From contig JAXMGQ010000003.1 in the NCBI GenBank assembly GCA_046347195.1, forward strand, positions 62,001 to 126,000: a DNA stretch of 64,000 nucleotides, read 5' to 3'. Below the pieces are notes generated by a model. The model made no database searches, was not told the DNA's origin, and saw only the letters and a program-made list of their open reading frames with translations. The translations under genes and the position numbers were made by a program. The first letter of the stretch is position 1; each line of letters opens with the position of its first letter. Of this stretch, positions 1 through 10,683 are shown piece after piece. This DNA comes from TMP-86 sp046347195. Its GTDB lineage: Bacteria; Pseudomonadota; Gammaproteobacteria; Steroidobacterales; Steroidobacteraceae.

Positions 1-1
1 T

Positions 2-1030
2 GCCATCCACCAGCCGACGGGCGTGCGGCGCTTCGAGCGGGTGCGCGACGATGCGGTGGAGTGGGAAAAGGTGCACTTGACGGTGGCATGGGAGCTGGCG
101 CGCGATTCGCACAAGACCTTCACCTTCACCGTGGCGGAGAACCTGCAGCCCTACCGCACGCAGATGCGGCTGTTCCGGGTGCAGTTGCTGGGCTGGTTCG
201 GCGCACTCACCCTGTTGCTGCTGATCGCCGTCTCCGTGCTGCTTCGAAGGACCCTGCAACCCCTGCACCAGCTCGAGGCCGAGATCGGCGACATCGAGCG
301 CGGTGGCCGGGCGCGATTGTCGGCGCGCTATCCGCGCGAGCTGTCCGGCGTCTCGCGCAACCTGAACGCGCTGCTCGACAGCGAGCGCAATCGCGCCGAG
401 CGCTATCGCCAGACCCTGGGCAATCTCGCCCACGAACTGAAGACCCCGCTGGCCGTCATGCGCACGCAGGCGGGCGTCGATGCGGCGCTCGTCCAGCGCA
501 TGGACCAGATCATCGCCCACCAGCTGCGCAGGGCGCGTCTCTCCGCCGGCTCCACGCTCGGACAGTCACCGCTTTCGCTGCGCGCGGCGGCGGCCGAACT
601 GATCTCAACGCTCGACAAGGTGTACGCGGGCAAGAGGCTCAGCGTGAGTCTCGAGGGCGAGGCGAGCCTCGCGGGGGATCGTGGCGATGTGCTCGAGCTG
701 CTGGGCAATCTCCTGGACAATGCGTACAAGTGGGCCCGCACCCGGGTGACCGTCAGACTGTCGATCGCCCACAACGCCGCTCTCGCAAAGCCCGAAGCCA
801 GGATCCTCATCGATGACGATGGCCCGGGCTGGGGCACCACCGACCCCGGCGCATTGTTCGAGCGCGGCGTGCGCGCCGATGAGAGCCGTCCCGGACATGG
901 CCTGGGGCTTTCCGTCGTGCGGGACCTGGTGGAGGCCTATGACGGCGAAGTCGCTGCCTCGGGGAACGATTGGGGCGGAGCGAGGATCGAACTGCGATTG
1001 CCCGCACCGCAGTCCCGCAGCCAGACGTGA
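2..1030 (+). CDS. Sensor histidine kinase, PhoQ-like (5' end outside window)
   Basis: C-terminal part of a membrane sensor kinase of a two-component system. The reading frame is open from base 2, so the true start lies upstream. One membrane segment (about 180-245) follows the end of a periplasmic domain. Then come a HAMP-like linker, the H-box LAHELKTPL (about 427-453) with the phospho-accepting His, an N-box LLDNAYKWA (about 709-735), a DDDGPGW G1 box and GHGLGLS G2 box (about 895-915). The order and spacing match PhoQ-type kinases; the stimulus cannot be read from this part. The stop overlaps the likely GTG start of hrpA in a GTGA. Confidence 0.85.
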   Translation, partial: AIHQPTGVRRFERVRDDAVEWEKVHLTVAWELARDSHKTFTFTVAENLQPYRTQMRLFRVQLLGWFGALTLLLLIAVSVLLRRTLQPLHQLEAEIGDIERGGRARLSARYPRELSGVSRNLNALLDSERNRAERYRQTLGNLAHELKTPLAVMRTQAGVDAALVQRMDQIIAHQLRRARLSAGSTLGQSPLSLRAAAAELISTLDKVYAGKRLSVSLEGEASLAGDRGDVLELLGNLLDNAYKWARTRVTVRLSIAHNAALAKPEARILIDDDGPGWGTTDPGALFERGVRADESRPGHGLGLSVVRDLVEAYDGEVAASGNDWGGARIELRLPAPQSRSQT

Positions 1031-4000
1031 TCCAATCCCCCGCCGTTGCGCCGCCGGCATCCGGCATCGCCGGCGAGCTGCCCATCGCGCAGCATCGCGA
1101 GCGCATCGTGCAGGCCATCGAACGGCATCCGGTGCTGGTGCTGGCAGGGGAGACCGGATCCGGAAAGAGCACGCAGCTGCCCCGATACTGCCTCGACATG
1201 GGGCGCGGTGCCCTCCGGCGCATCGCACACACGCAGCCCCGGCGCCTCGCCGCGCGTGCGCTCGCAACCCGCATCGCAGCCGAGCGGGGCGAGGCGGTGG
1301 GCCACAGCGTCGGATACCGCGTGCGCTTCACCGACGAGGTATCGCGCCACACGCGCCTCGTGCTGTTGACCGATGGGCTGTTGCTCGCCGAGGTGGCGCG
1401 TGACCCGCTGCTCGAGAGCTACGACACCCTGATCATCGACGAGGCGCATGAGCGCACGCTGAACATCGACCTGCTGCTGGGCGTGGCGAAGCGGGTGCTG
1501 GCCTCACGCCCGGATTTCCGCCTGGTCGTGGCCTCGGCCACGCTCGACATCGATCGCGTCGCGCGCTTCTTCGGCGATGCGCCGGTCATCGACGTCGGTG
1601 GCCGGTTGCACCCGGTGGAAGTCCGCTACCGGCCTGCCTCGGATGCGCCGATGGGCGAGGAGCCGGACCTGCCGTCCCAGGTGCAGGCCGCCGTGCGCGA
1701 AATCCTCGAGCATCCCGGCGAGGGTGGTGGGGGGGATGTCCTCGTCTTCCTGCCCGGTGAACGGGAGATCCGCGATGTCGGTGACGCACTGGCCGCCGAA
1801 CTGCCGCCGGGCATGGAGATCCTGCCGCTGTACTCGCGGCTCCCCTGGGAGCAGCAGCGCCGCATCTTCGATGCGGGGGGAACCCGGCGGTTGATCCTGT
1901 CCACCAATGTCGCCGAGACCTCGATCACCGTTCCTCGCGTGCGCTTCGTCATCGACTCGGGACTCGCGCGCATCAGCCGTTACAGTCCGAGCAGCCGCTT
2001 GCAACGGCTGCCCATCGAGCCCGTGGCGCGCGCGAGCTGCGAGCAGCGCAAGGGGCGCTGCGGGCGCGTCGGCCCCGGAGTCTGTATCCGCCTGTATGGC
2101 GAGGCAGACTTCGAGGCACGGCCCGCATTCACCGAAGCCGAGGTGCTGCGCACCAACCTGTCCGCGCTGCTGTTGCGTCTGGCGGCCGATGGCCTCGGCA
2201 ATGCCGAGGAATTCCCCTTCATCGACCCGCCGGAGCGGCGCGCGTTGAACGATGGCTACCGCACGCTGGTCGAGCTGGGCGCCCTCGATGAGGCGAACCG
2301 CATCACCTCGCACGGCCGCGCGATGGCCCGGTTGCCGGTGGAACCGCGCCTGGCAAGGGCCCTGCTCGAGAGCAAGCGCTTCCGCGCGGCGGGCGAACTG
2401 CTCGCCATCGCATCGGGCCTGAGCGTTCCCGATCCATGGATCCGCATTCCCGGCAATTCGCCCATCGAGCCTCCCGCCTTCGAGGATGCCAGGTCCGAGT
2501 TCCTGTCGCTGGTGCGGTTGTGGCGCGCCTACCGCCTCATCCGGCGGCGTCCCCGGCGCGAGTTGCGGCAATGGTGCCGCGAGAAGCATCTGTCGCTGAT
2601 CCGCCTGTCCGAGTGGGAGAACGTGCACGGACAGCTCGCCGACCGAGCCCGCGAGCTGGGCATCGTCGAGACGCCGGCGAGCGCGAGCTACACGGCCGTG
2701 CACCGCTCGCTGCTCGCGGGCTTCTGCTCGCATGTCGGCGTGCACGAGGAGCGGGGCCTGTATGCCGGCGTACGCAACACGAAGTTCGCGATCTTCCCGG
2801 GTTCACCGCTCAAGCGGCGCCAGCCCCGCTGGATCCTGGCCGCCAACATCATCGAGACCTCGCGAGTGTTCGCCCGCACCGTGGCGCAGATCGAGCCTTC
2901 GTGGATCGAGCCGGCGGCTCGCCACCTGGTGCGCCGCGAGCATTTCGAGGCCGACTGGAGCGAAGCGCGTGATGAGGTCGTGGCGCGCGAACGGGTGAGC
3001 CTGCTTGGCCTGACGCTCACCACTGGGCGCATCGTGAACTATGGACCGGTCGCGCCAGGTGAGGCGCAGCGAGTGTTCGCGCGGGAGGCCATCGTGCACC
3101 GGCGGATGACCCGAAGGCCTGGCTGGCTGGTCGCGCATGATGCGTCGATCGATGCCGCGAGACGAGTGGAGGACCGGGTCCGGTCCCGCGGGCTGCTGGC
3201 CTCAGCCGACACGCTGACCGAATTCTACGTGCAGTGCCTGCCGCGGCAGATCTCCTCCGCACCGGCACTGGAGGCCTGGACCCGGCGCTGCATCGAGACC
3301 CAACAGTCGCTGCCCGAACTGCCGGGCACGGTGATTTTCGCGCATCCACCGGATGCCACGGCCCTGGCCGCGGCACCGGAGTCGATCGGGCTCGAGGCAA
3401 TGCAACTGCGGGTAAGCTACCGCTTCGAACCGGATCACCCGGAGGATGGCGCGACCCTCCATGTGCCGCTCCTGCTCGTACCCAGGCTCACGCGCCGGGC
3501 CATCGAGGCCTGCCTGCCGGGCATCGAGCTGCAGCGATACGAGGCCTGGATGCGGGCCCTGCCCAAGACGATGCGGCGTGACCTGATCCCCATCGCCGAG
3601 ACGGCCCGTCATTTCCTGTCGGACCGGCGGCAGGAAGCACTGCCCGATTTCGGCGAGTGGCTGCACCGGCACCGAGGCCTTCCACGACCCGAGATCGACG
3701 CCGCCCGCGGCGCGCTCCCGCCGCATCTGCTGCCCCGCCTGCTGATCCACGACGGCAGCCGCGAGATCGCGCAGGGACGGGACTGGCCGGCGCTTCGCCG
3801 CAGTTCCGCGGCACAGGCCCAGGGCGCACTCGCCGCGCAGGCCCGTGCACGCTTCGGCGAGCCATGGCGGGACTTCGCGCCAGAGCCGCTGCCCCGAGTA
3901 CAGATCGTGACGTTGCCGGAAGGGTCGCTGGAGGTGCACGTGGGCCTGGCCGATGCCCAGGGCAGCGTGCGGGTGGAGTTCCACTACACGCAAGGCGAGG

Positions 4001-4725
4001 CCGCGGCGGCCCATCGACGCGGCGTCCTGCGGCTGCTTGGCGGGGTGCTGGCGCCGATGTGCCGGGATCTCTCGCGCCGGTTGTCGCTGGACTCCGCCTT
4101 GCTGCTGGCCGCCAGCCCTTTCGCCCGCTCCGCCGAGCTCACCGACGCCATCCTCACCCAGTCGCTCCTGAAGGTGGGGGGCGACGTGCTGGAGGAGGTG
4201 CGCGATCGGCCGGCGTTCGCCACCCTGGTGCTCCGGTGTCGCGAGCAGCTGTACGATGCCTTCGATGCCGTGTGCGCGCACTGGCGTGGCTGGTACGCCG
4301 ATGCGAACACGCTGCGGCAGCTCCTGCAACAGGCGCCGGTCCGAGAGGACCTGCGGGCCGAAGCCCAGTCCCATCTGTCCGAGCTCGCATCACCCACGCG
4401 CTGGGAGGCGCTGCCCGCCACGCGCATCACGCACCTGCGGCGATACCTGAAGGCCGCGACGCTGCGATGGCGGAAGCTGGCCGGCAGGCCAGCGGAGAAT
4501 CCGGCGATCCTGCTCGACCTGTTGCGCTGGCGGGAGGAGCGGCATCGAATCCTCGGACGCTTCGCCGAGCAGCGCCGCTGGACTGCCGAGCTGGAAGCCT
4601 TCGACTGGGCGGTGGAGGAGTACCGCTCATCGCTCAGCGCGCAGGAACTGCGCACGGCGGAACCGGCCTCCGAGCCGCGCCTGCGCCAGCGGTTGGCCGG
4701 GCTGCAGGCGTGGCTGGAAGCCTGA
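1027..4725 (+). CDS. hrpA: ATP-dependent RNA helicase HrpA (DEAH box)
   Basis: A DEAH-box RNA helicase of about 1232 residues, close to the usual HrpA size of about 1300. Motifs in order: Walker A GETGSGKST (about residues 41-49), DEAH (about 138-141), SATLD, LVFLPGE, STNVAETSIT, and motif VI QRKGRCGR, typical of HrpA. The long C-terminal half carries the HA2/OB-type and DUF3418 regions of this family. HrpA is linked to mRNA processing and ribosome quality control. I chose GTG 1027, which overlaps the kinase stop as GTGA; an upstream ATG at 970 is possible but would overlap the kinase by about 60 bp. It converges on the lysine operon with a 27-bp gap. Confidence 0.93.
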   Translation: MIQSPAVAPPASGIAGELPIAQHRERIVQAIERHPVLVLAGETGSGKSTQLPRYCLDMGRGALRRIAHTQPRRLAARALATRIAAERGEAVGHSVGYRVRFTDEVSRHTRLVLLTDGLLLAEVARDPLLESYDTLIIDEAHERTLNIDLLLGVAKRVLASRPDFRLVVASATLDIDRVARFFGDAPVIDVGGRLHPVEVRYRPASDAPMGEEPDLPSQVQAAVREILEHPGEGGGGDVLVFLPGEREIRDVGDALAAELPPGMEILPLYSRLPWEQQRRIFDAGGTRRLILSTNVAETSITVPRVRFVIDSGLARISRYSPSSRLQRLPIEPVARASCEQRKGRCGRVGPGVCIRLYGEADFEARPAFTEAEVLRTNLSALLLRLAADGLGNAEEFPFIDPPERRALNDGYRTLVELGALDEANRITSHGRAMARLPVEPRLARALLESKRFRAAGELLAIASGLSVPDPWIRIPGNSPIEPPAFEDARSEFLSLVRLWRAYRLIRRRPRRELRQWCREKHLSLIRLSEWENVHGQLADRARELGIVETPASASYTAVHRSLLAGFCSHVGVHEERGLYAGVRNTKFAIFPGSPLKRRQPRWILAANIIETSRVFARTVAQIEPSWIEPAARHLVRREHFEADWSEARDEVVARERVSLLGLTLTTGRIVNYGPVAPGEAQRVFAREAIVHRRMTRRPGWLVAHDASIDAARRVEDRVRSRGLLASADTLTEFYVQCLPRQISSAPALEAWTRRCIETQQSLPELPGTVIFAHPPDATALAAAPESIGLEAMQLRVSYRFEPDHPEDGATLHVPLLLVPRLTRRAIEACLPGIELQRYEAWMRALPKTMRRDLIPIAETARHFLSDRRQEALPDFGEWLHRHRGLPRPEIDAARGALPPHLLPRLLIHDGSREIAQGRDWPALRRSSAAQAQGALAAQARARFGEPWRDFAPEPLPRVQIVTLPEGSLEVHVGLADAQGSVRVEFHYTQGEAAAAHRRGVLRLLGGVLAPMCRDLSRRLSLDSALLLAASPFARSAELTDAILTQSLLKVGGDVLEEVRDRPAFATLVLRCREQLYDAFDAVCAHWRGWYADANTLRQLLQQAPVREDLRAEAQSHLSELASPTRWEALPATRITHLRRYLKAATLRWRKLAGRPAENPAILLDLLRWREERHRILGRFAEQRRWTAELEAFDWAVEEYRSSLSAQELRTAEPASEPRLRQRLAGLQAWLEA

Positions 4726-4752
4726 ATCGCCGGTTCGGCGCGATGCGGGCCC

Positions 4753-6276
4753 TCAGCCCACGTCGAACCGGATACCCTGGGCCAGCGGCAGCGCCGAGCC
4801 CCAGTTGATGGTGGTCGTCTGCCGGCGCATGTAGGCGCGCCAGGCATCCGAACCCGCCTCGCGGCCCCCGCCGGTTTCCTTCTCGCCGCCGAAGGCGCCG
4901 CCGATCTCCGCACCCGAGGTGCCCAGGTTGACGTTGGCGATGCCACAGTCGCTGCCGGCATCACCGAGGAATCGCTCGGCCGACTGCAGGCGATCGGTGA
5001 AGATCGCGGAGGACAGTCCCTGCGGAACGCCGTTCTGGATGGCGATGGCTTGCTCGATCGTGTCGTAGGGCAAGAGGTACAGGATGGGCGCGAAGGTCTC
5101 GGTCTTCACGATGGCCATGTCCGGCGTCGCGCGCACGATGGCCGGCTCGACGAAATGGCCGGGCCGGTCGAGCTTCTTTCCGCCGCACAGGAGTACGCCA
5201 CCCTGCTTCTGCGCCGCTTCCACGGCATCGAGATAGCGCTGCACCGAGGAGGCATCGATCAGCGGCCCCATGAGGGTTCCCGCCTCGAGCGGGTCGCCGA
5301 TGCGCACCTGGCCATAGGCCTTGACGAGCTGCTTCTCGAGATCAGCGAGCCGCGAGCGATGCACGATCACCCGGCGCGTGGTGGTGCAACGCTGGCCGGC
5401 CGTGCCCACCGCGCCGAACACGATGGCAGGCACCGCCAGCTTGAGGTTGGCCGTCTCATCGACGATGAGCGCGTTGTTGCCGCCCAGCTCGAGCAGGCAC
5501 TTGCCCATGCGCTGCGCCACGCGAACGCCGACCTGGCGGCCGACGTGCGTGGAGCCGGTGAAGGACACCAGCGCGACGCGCGGGTCATCGACGAAGCGGG
5601 TGGCCAGTTCTATCCCTGAATCGATGAAGAGCTGGAAGATCGGCGGCAGCGACTCGCGCTGCATGACCCGGTTGCAGACATGCTGCACGGCGAGCGCACA
5701 CAGGGCGGTCTTCGGTGAGGGCTTCCACACCGTCACGTTGCCGCAGATGGCGGCGAGGAAGGCATTCCAGGACCACACCGCCACGGGGAAGTTGAACGCG
5801 GAGATCACCCCGACCACGCCCAGCGGATGCCAGTGCTCGTACATGCGGTGCTGCGCGCGCTCGGACTGCATCGTGAGCCCGTACAGCATGCGCGACTGGC
5901 CAACGGCGAAGTCGGCGATGTCGATCATCTCCTGCACCTCGCCATCGCCCTCGGCCTTGATCTTGCCGTTCTCCAGCGCAACGAGGCTTCCCAGGCTCCC
6001 CTTGAATCGGCGCAACTCCTCGCCCATGAGCCGCACGGCTTCCCCGCGGCGCGGCGCCGGCACGTCCCGCCAGGCCAGGGCGGCCGCAGCGGCGCTGCCC
6101 ATCACCTTGTCGTAGTCCTGCGCGGTGGCGGCGCGCACCTGCGCGATCCGCTTGCCGGTGGTGGGGCTCAGCGAATCGAACAATGCTCCCTGGCTGGTGC
6201 TCCAGCCCTCGCCGGACCAGGCGCCCGCGTTGATGTCGGACAATCCAAGGCTCGTCAGGATGTCGTTCATGTTCAT
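4753..6276 (-). CDS. amaB: Piperideine-6-carboxylate / alpha-aminoadipic semialdehyde dehydrogenase (ALDH7 family)
   Basis: An NAD-dependent aldehyde dehydrogenase of 507 residues with the ALDH7A (antiquitin/AmaB) sequence pattern. It would oxidise 2-aminoadipate 6-semialdehyde, in equilibrium with piperideine-6-carboxylate, to 2-aminoadipate in lysine degradation. The catalytic Glu lies in LELGGNN (about residue 262) and the catalytic Cys in GQRCTTTRR (about 297). ALDH7-type motifs such as FTGSTHVGR and NLGTSGAEIGGAFGGEKETGGGR-like sequence are present. The start is the ATG at 6274-6276, which overlaps the upstream gene's stop as ATGA. An open frame continues upstream but is only the shadow of the saccharopine dehydrogenase gene. 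The overlap suggests translational coupling. Confidence 0.9.
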   Translation of the reverse strand: MNMNDILTSLGLSDINAGAWSGEGWSTSQGALFDSLSPTTGKRIAQVRAATAQDYDKVMGSAAAAALAWRDVPAPRRGEAVRLMGEELRRFKGSLGSLVALENGKIKAEGDGEVQEMIDIADFAVGQSRMLYGLTMQSERAQHRMYEHWHPLGVVGVISAFNFPVAVWSWNAFLAAICGNVTVWKPSPKTALCALAVQHVCNRVMQRESLPPIFQLFIDSGIELATRFVDDPRVALVSFTGSTHVGRQVGVRVAQRMGKCLLELGGNNALIVDETANLKLAVPAIVFGAVGTAGQRCTTTRRVIVHRSRLADLEKQLVKAYGQVRIGDPLEAGTLMGPLIDASSVQRYLDAVEAAQKQGGVLLCGGKKLDRPGHFVEPAIVRATPDMAIVKTETFAPILYLLPYDTIEQAIAIQNGVPQGLSSAIFTDRLQSAERFLGDAGSDCGIANVNLGTSGAEIGGAFGGEKETGGGREAGSDAWRAYMRRQTTTINWGSALPLAQGIRFDVG

Positions 6277-7439
6277 GCCCTCGCGCGCGAGCGCTGCGAA
6301 CCACCGCGGCCCTCGACCACCACCTGCCCCGAGACCTCCTTGCCGCCCCCACCGGCATACAGCCGGCCGAAGCGATTGGCGAGGATCTCCGGCAACCGGA
6401 AGTTCTCCTGGGCGACGAACCCGTGGTACTGGCCCGGCTTCGACAGCACGAGGTCGATCACCGAGGTGATGCCCGCCGCGGTGGTCACCTGGATGGCCGA
6501 CCAGAGCCGGCCCGCGATGATCTGCGGATAGACCTTGTTGACGTAGTTCTCCTCGCGGAACTCGCCATCCTGCGTCCCGGTCACGGCGGCGTACACGATC
6601 ACCACGTCCTGCAGGGTCTGCGGCACGGCGTTCTCGAGGATGCGCTTCAAGGTCGCGCGGTCGTGATTGAGCTTCAGGTCGTTCATCAGCAGGCGCATCT
6701 GCTCGCAGTGGCCGGGATAGCGCATGGTCTTGTAGTTCATGATCTGCGCGTTCGCCCCATAGGTCTCGGCGAGCGAACCCAGGCCGCCGGAGGTGTTGAA
6801 CGCCTCGTAGAGCGTGCCGTCGATTTCGATCTCCTCCAGGCCCTCGAGCGGGGCGGCCTCGACGATGCGCCCATCGACGATGGACTGGCAGGGGTTGCCG
6901 TACTCGTTGATGAGACCTTCGGTGGACCAGGTCAGCGAGTACTTGAGCACGTTGTTCGGGTGCTGGGGCAGGGCGCCGACCCGCAGCTTGACGGTGCGGA
7001 TGGAATCGAAGTGAGTGATGAGCTCGTTCGCGGCGATGCTGATGAAGCCGGGCGCGAGGCCGCATTGCGGCACGAAGGCGGTGGCCGCACCGGTGGCGAT
7101 GCGCCGCACCTCGCGGGTCACCTCCACGTCCTCGGTGAGATCGAAGTAATGGGCATTCGCCGCGCGCGCCGCGCGCGCCACCGCCGGGTTGCAGTAGTAG
7201 GGCAGGCTCGAGATCACTGCATCGACCGGGTTCTGCGCCAGGTGCGCCGACAAGGCGGCCTCGTTGGCAGCATCCACGCCGAAGCCGCGGACGCCCGGCA
7301 GGCCATGCGCCTTGACCACCGCGTCGGCCGTGGCGGCGCTGACGTCCGCGACGTCGACCTTGTAGCTCTTCGACTCAGCCAACAGACCGGAGATCAGGGC
7401 GCCGATCTTGCCGGCCCCCAGTACGAGTACACGATGCAT
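6273..7439 (-). CDS. Saccharopine dehydrogenase-like protein (Lys9/lysine 6-dehydrogenase family)
   Basis: A 388-residue NAD(P)-binding protein beginning with a Rossmann motif VLVLGAGKIG, followed by a saccharopine dehydrogenase C-terminal domain. It fits either saccharopine dehydrogenase (glutamate-forming) or a lysine 6-dehydrogenase; both give 2-aminoadipate semialdehyde, the substrate of the ALDH7 enzyme whose start overlaps its stop. ATG 7437-7439 is preceded by a GAGG ribosome site. The longer upstream frame has no family similarity and was rejected. The first gene of the operon is divergent from the DAHP synthase gene. No lysine-ketoglutarate reductase gene is visible nearby, so the exact reaction is open. 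Confidence 0.85.
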   Translation of the reverse strand: MHRVLVLGAGKIGALISGLLAESKSYKVDVADVSAATADAVVKAHGLPGVRGFGVDAANEAALSAHLAQNPVDAVISSLPYYCNPAVARAARAANAHYFDLTEDVEVTREVRRIATGAATAFVPQCGLAPGFISIAANELITHFDSIRTVKLRVGALPQHPNNVLKYSLTWSTEGLINEYGNPCQSIVDGRIVEAAPLEGLEEIEIDGTLYEAFNTSGGLGSLAETYGANAQIMNYKTMRYPGHCEQMRLLMNDLKLNHDRATLKRILENAVPQTLQDVVIVYAAVTGTQDGEFREENYVNKVYPQIIAGRLWSAIQVTTAAGITSVIDLVLSKPGQYHGFVAQENFRLPEILANRFGRLYAGGGGKEVSGQVVVEGRGGSQRSRARA

Positions 7440-7606
7440 GATATGAACCTCGAATGATGGTGCGGCGCCGGCTCCCGCCGGGCCTGATGGCGCGGCATTG
7501 TGCCTTCGCACCTGATCCGGCGCCACTATCCTCCGCCCCGGTCCTCGGCCCCGGCGCGCCCGCCGGGCGTTTTGCCCCTGCCGATGCCCCTGTGTAGGAT
7601 CTGCCC

Positions 7607-8980
7607 ATGTCCACCTCGACCGTCCTGACCGCCTGGCACCCCGCAAGCTGGCGGTCCCGCCCGGCCACCCAGCAACCGGCCTATGCGGATCCTGCCGCCC
7701 TCGAAAAGGTGGTGGCAGCGCTGTCGCGCCTGCCGCCGCTGGTGGTCTCCTGGGAGATCGAGGCGCTGCGCCGGCAGCTCGCGCAGGCGCAGCGGGGCGA
7801 GCGTTTCCTGCTGCAGGGGGGCGACTGCGCCGAGAGTTTCGAGGACTGCGAATCCGACCGTATCGCCAAGAACCTCAAGGTACTGCTGCAGATGAGCCTG
7901 GTGCTGTTGCAGGGCCTTCGCCGTCCGGTGATCCGCATCGGCCGCTTCGCCGGTCAGTATGCCAAGCCCCGTTCCACCGATACCGAGACCCGCGGGGATG
8001 TCACGCTGCCGAGCTATCGCGGCGACAATGTCAATCACCCGGGCTTCACGGCGGCCGAGCGCGAGCCCGACCCGCAACTGCTGCTGCGAGGATATGAAAG
8101 GGCGGCACTGACGCTGAACTTCGTCCGGGCGCTGATCGACGGCGGCTTCACCGACCTGCACCACCCCGAGTACTGGGACCTTGCCTTCCTGCGGCATTCA
8201 CCGCTCCAGGAGGCCTACCAGAAGATCGTCGACTCCATCGCCGAGTCGCTGGATTTCTTCGAATCCATGAGCGGCATGCGGGTCCACGACGCCAATCGCG
8301 TCGATTTCTACACCAGCCACGAGGCCCTTCACCTGCTCTCGGAGCAGGCCCAGACGCGATACATCGAGCGGCAGAAGGTCTGGTACAACCTGTCGACCCA
8401 CATGCCCTGGATCGGCATGCGGACCGCGCAGCTCGACGGTGCGCATGTCGAGTATTTCCGCGGCATCGCCAATCCGATCGGCATCAAGGTCGGGGCGGGA
8501 ATGGAAGCGGAATGGCTCCAGGGCCTGGTCCAGGCGCTGAATCCGCAGAACCAGCCGGGCCGCCTCACGCTCATCCACCGATTCGGGGCGCGCAACATCG
8601 AAGCGCGCCTGCCGGAACTCATCAAGGCCGTGCGTGCCACCGGGACGACGGTGCTGTGGGTGTGCGACCCCATGCACGGCAATACCGAGACCACCGCCGG
8701 CGGATTGAAAACGCGGCGCTTCGACAACATCCTGCAGGAGGTGGAAGCCGCGTTCCGCATCCACGAGGATTGCGGCACGCAGCTCGGCGGGGTGCACGTG
8801 GAATTGACGGGGGATGATGTCACCGAGTGCATCGGCGGGGCGCGGGGACTGGCCGAGGCCGACCTCGCCCGGGCCTACCGTTCGCAGGTGGACCCCCGGC
8901 TGAACGCCGAGCAGGGACTGGAGCTCGCCATGCTCATCGCGCGCCGTGCACGGGCCCGCGTGGTGAAGACAAGCGACTGA
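7607..8980 (+). CDS. Class II 3-deoxy-7-phosphoheptulonate (DAHP) synthase
   Basis: First enzyme of the shikimate pathway: condenses phosphoenolpyruvate with erythrose 4-phosphate. The 457-residue protein is the plant/mycobacterial class II type, not the AroFGH class I type. Diagnostic stretches include LQGGDCAESF, the RIGRFAGQYAKPRS block, YRGDNVN, WIGMRTAQLDGAHVEYFRGIANPIG, and WVCDPMHGNTE, which hold substrate and metal ligands in this family. The ATG is preceded by AGGAT. It is a single gene with its own start 167 bp from the divergent lysine operon. I cannot tell which feedback regulation applies. Confidence 0.93.
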   Translation: MSTSTVLTAWHPASWRSRPATQQPAYADPAALEKVVAALSRLPPLVVSWEIEALRRQLAQAQRGERFLLQGGDCAESFEDCESDRIAKNLKVLLQMSLVLLQGLRRPVIRIGRFAGQYAKPRSTDTETRGDVTLPSYRGDNVNHPGFTAAEREPDPQLLLRGYERAALTLNFVRALIDGGFTDLHHPEYWDLAFLRHSPLQEAYQKIVDSIAESLDFFESMSGMRVHDANRVDFYTSHEALHLLSEQAQTRYIERQKVWYNLSTHMPWIGMRTAQLDGAHVEYFRGIANPIGIKVGAGMEAEWLQGLVQALNPQNQPGRLTLIHRFGARNIEARLPELIKAVRATGTTVLWVCDPMHGNTETTAGGLKTRRFDNILQEVEAAFRIHEDCGTQLGGVHVELTGDDVTECIGGARGLAEADLARAYRSQVDPRLNAEQGLELAMLIARRARARVVKTSD

Positions 8981-9286
8981 TAATCAATCGCTTATAACAC
9001 AATAGCTATCCAACTTCTAGTTATTCCCCGCGGCATTTTTTCGTAAAATCCCGGCTTGCCAGCGGGCTCGTCGGTGCTATCCTTTGTTCCATTCTCCCCG
9101 CCGCACCCGTTCGACTGGCTTTGGTCCTCGACGCATCGGCGCGAGGTCCGACTTGTGAACCATCAGCGAGGTGACCGCGATGCGCTCCTTCTGTGCAAAC
9201 GTCCCCGTCCTCGGCTCCCGGGCCGGCGCGGATCAGGCGTGTGGTTCGAGACCTGTTCAGATCGTTAACCACCCAAGGAGACGTTG
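8981..9286 (+). other. Intergenic leader of aceA, no gene
   Basis: A 306-bp gap upstream of isocitrate lyase. The first 70 bases are A+T-rich. A possible sigma70-like promoter is TTATTC (9021-9026), a 17-bp spacer and TAAAAT (9044-9049); the -35 match is weak. The rest is G+C-rich with no family-like reading frame. If that promoter is used, the leader would be about 230 nt long, room for regulation, but I see no riboswitch fold. Confidence 0.35.
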
Positions 9287-10573
<1,287 letters not shown>

Positions 10574-10635
10574 GCGAACACTGGCCAAGGGTTCGGTTGC
10601 GCTCGGGTTAGTCCAAAGTCCAGCGCGATCAACGG

Positions 10636-10670
10636 CGGGCTACGCGAGGATTCGCGTAGCCCGTTTTTTT
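10636..10670 (+). terminator. Rho-independent terminator after aceA
   Basis: A perfect 12-bp stem (10636-10647 pairs with 10652-10663), a four-base loop GGAT, and a run of seven T. It lies 63 bp after the aceA stop and just before the DNA glycosylase gene. It is the clearest intrinsic terminator in the window. Confidence 0.92.
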
Positions 10671-10683
10671 GCTAAAAACCTCC

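Noticed and set aside
4728..4740. Small hairpin in the gap between hrpA and the ALDH gene
   Set aside because: Stem of only five base pairs and no T-run.
3657..4808. 383-codon frame on the plus strand
   Set aside because: Lies inside hrpA in a different frame, with Arg/Ala-rich composition typical of high-G+C shadow frames.
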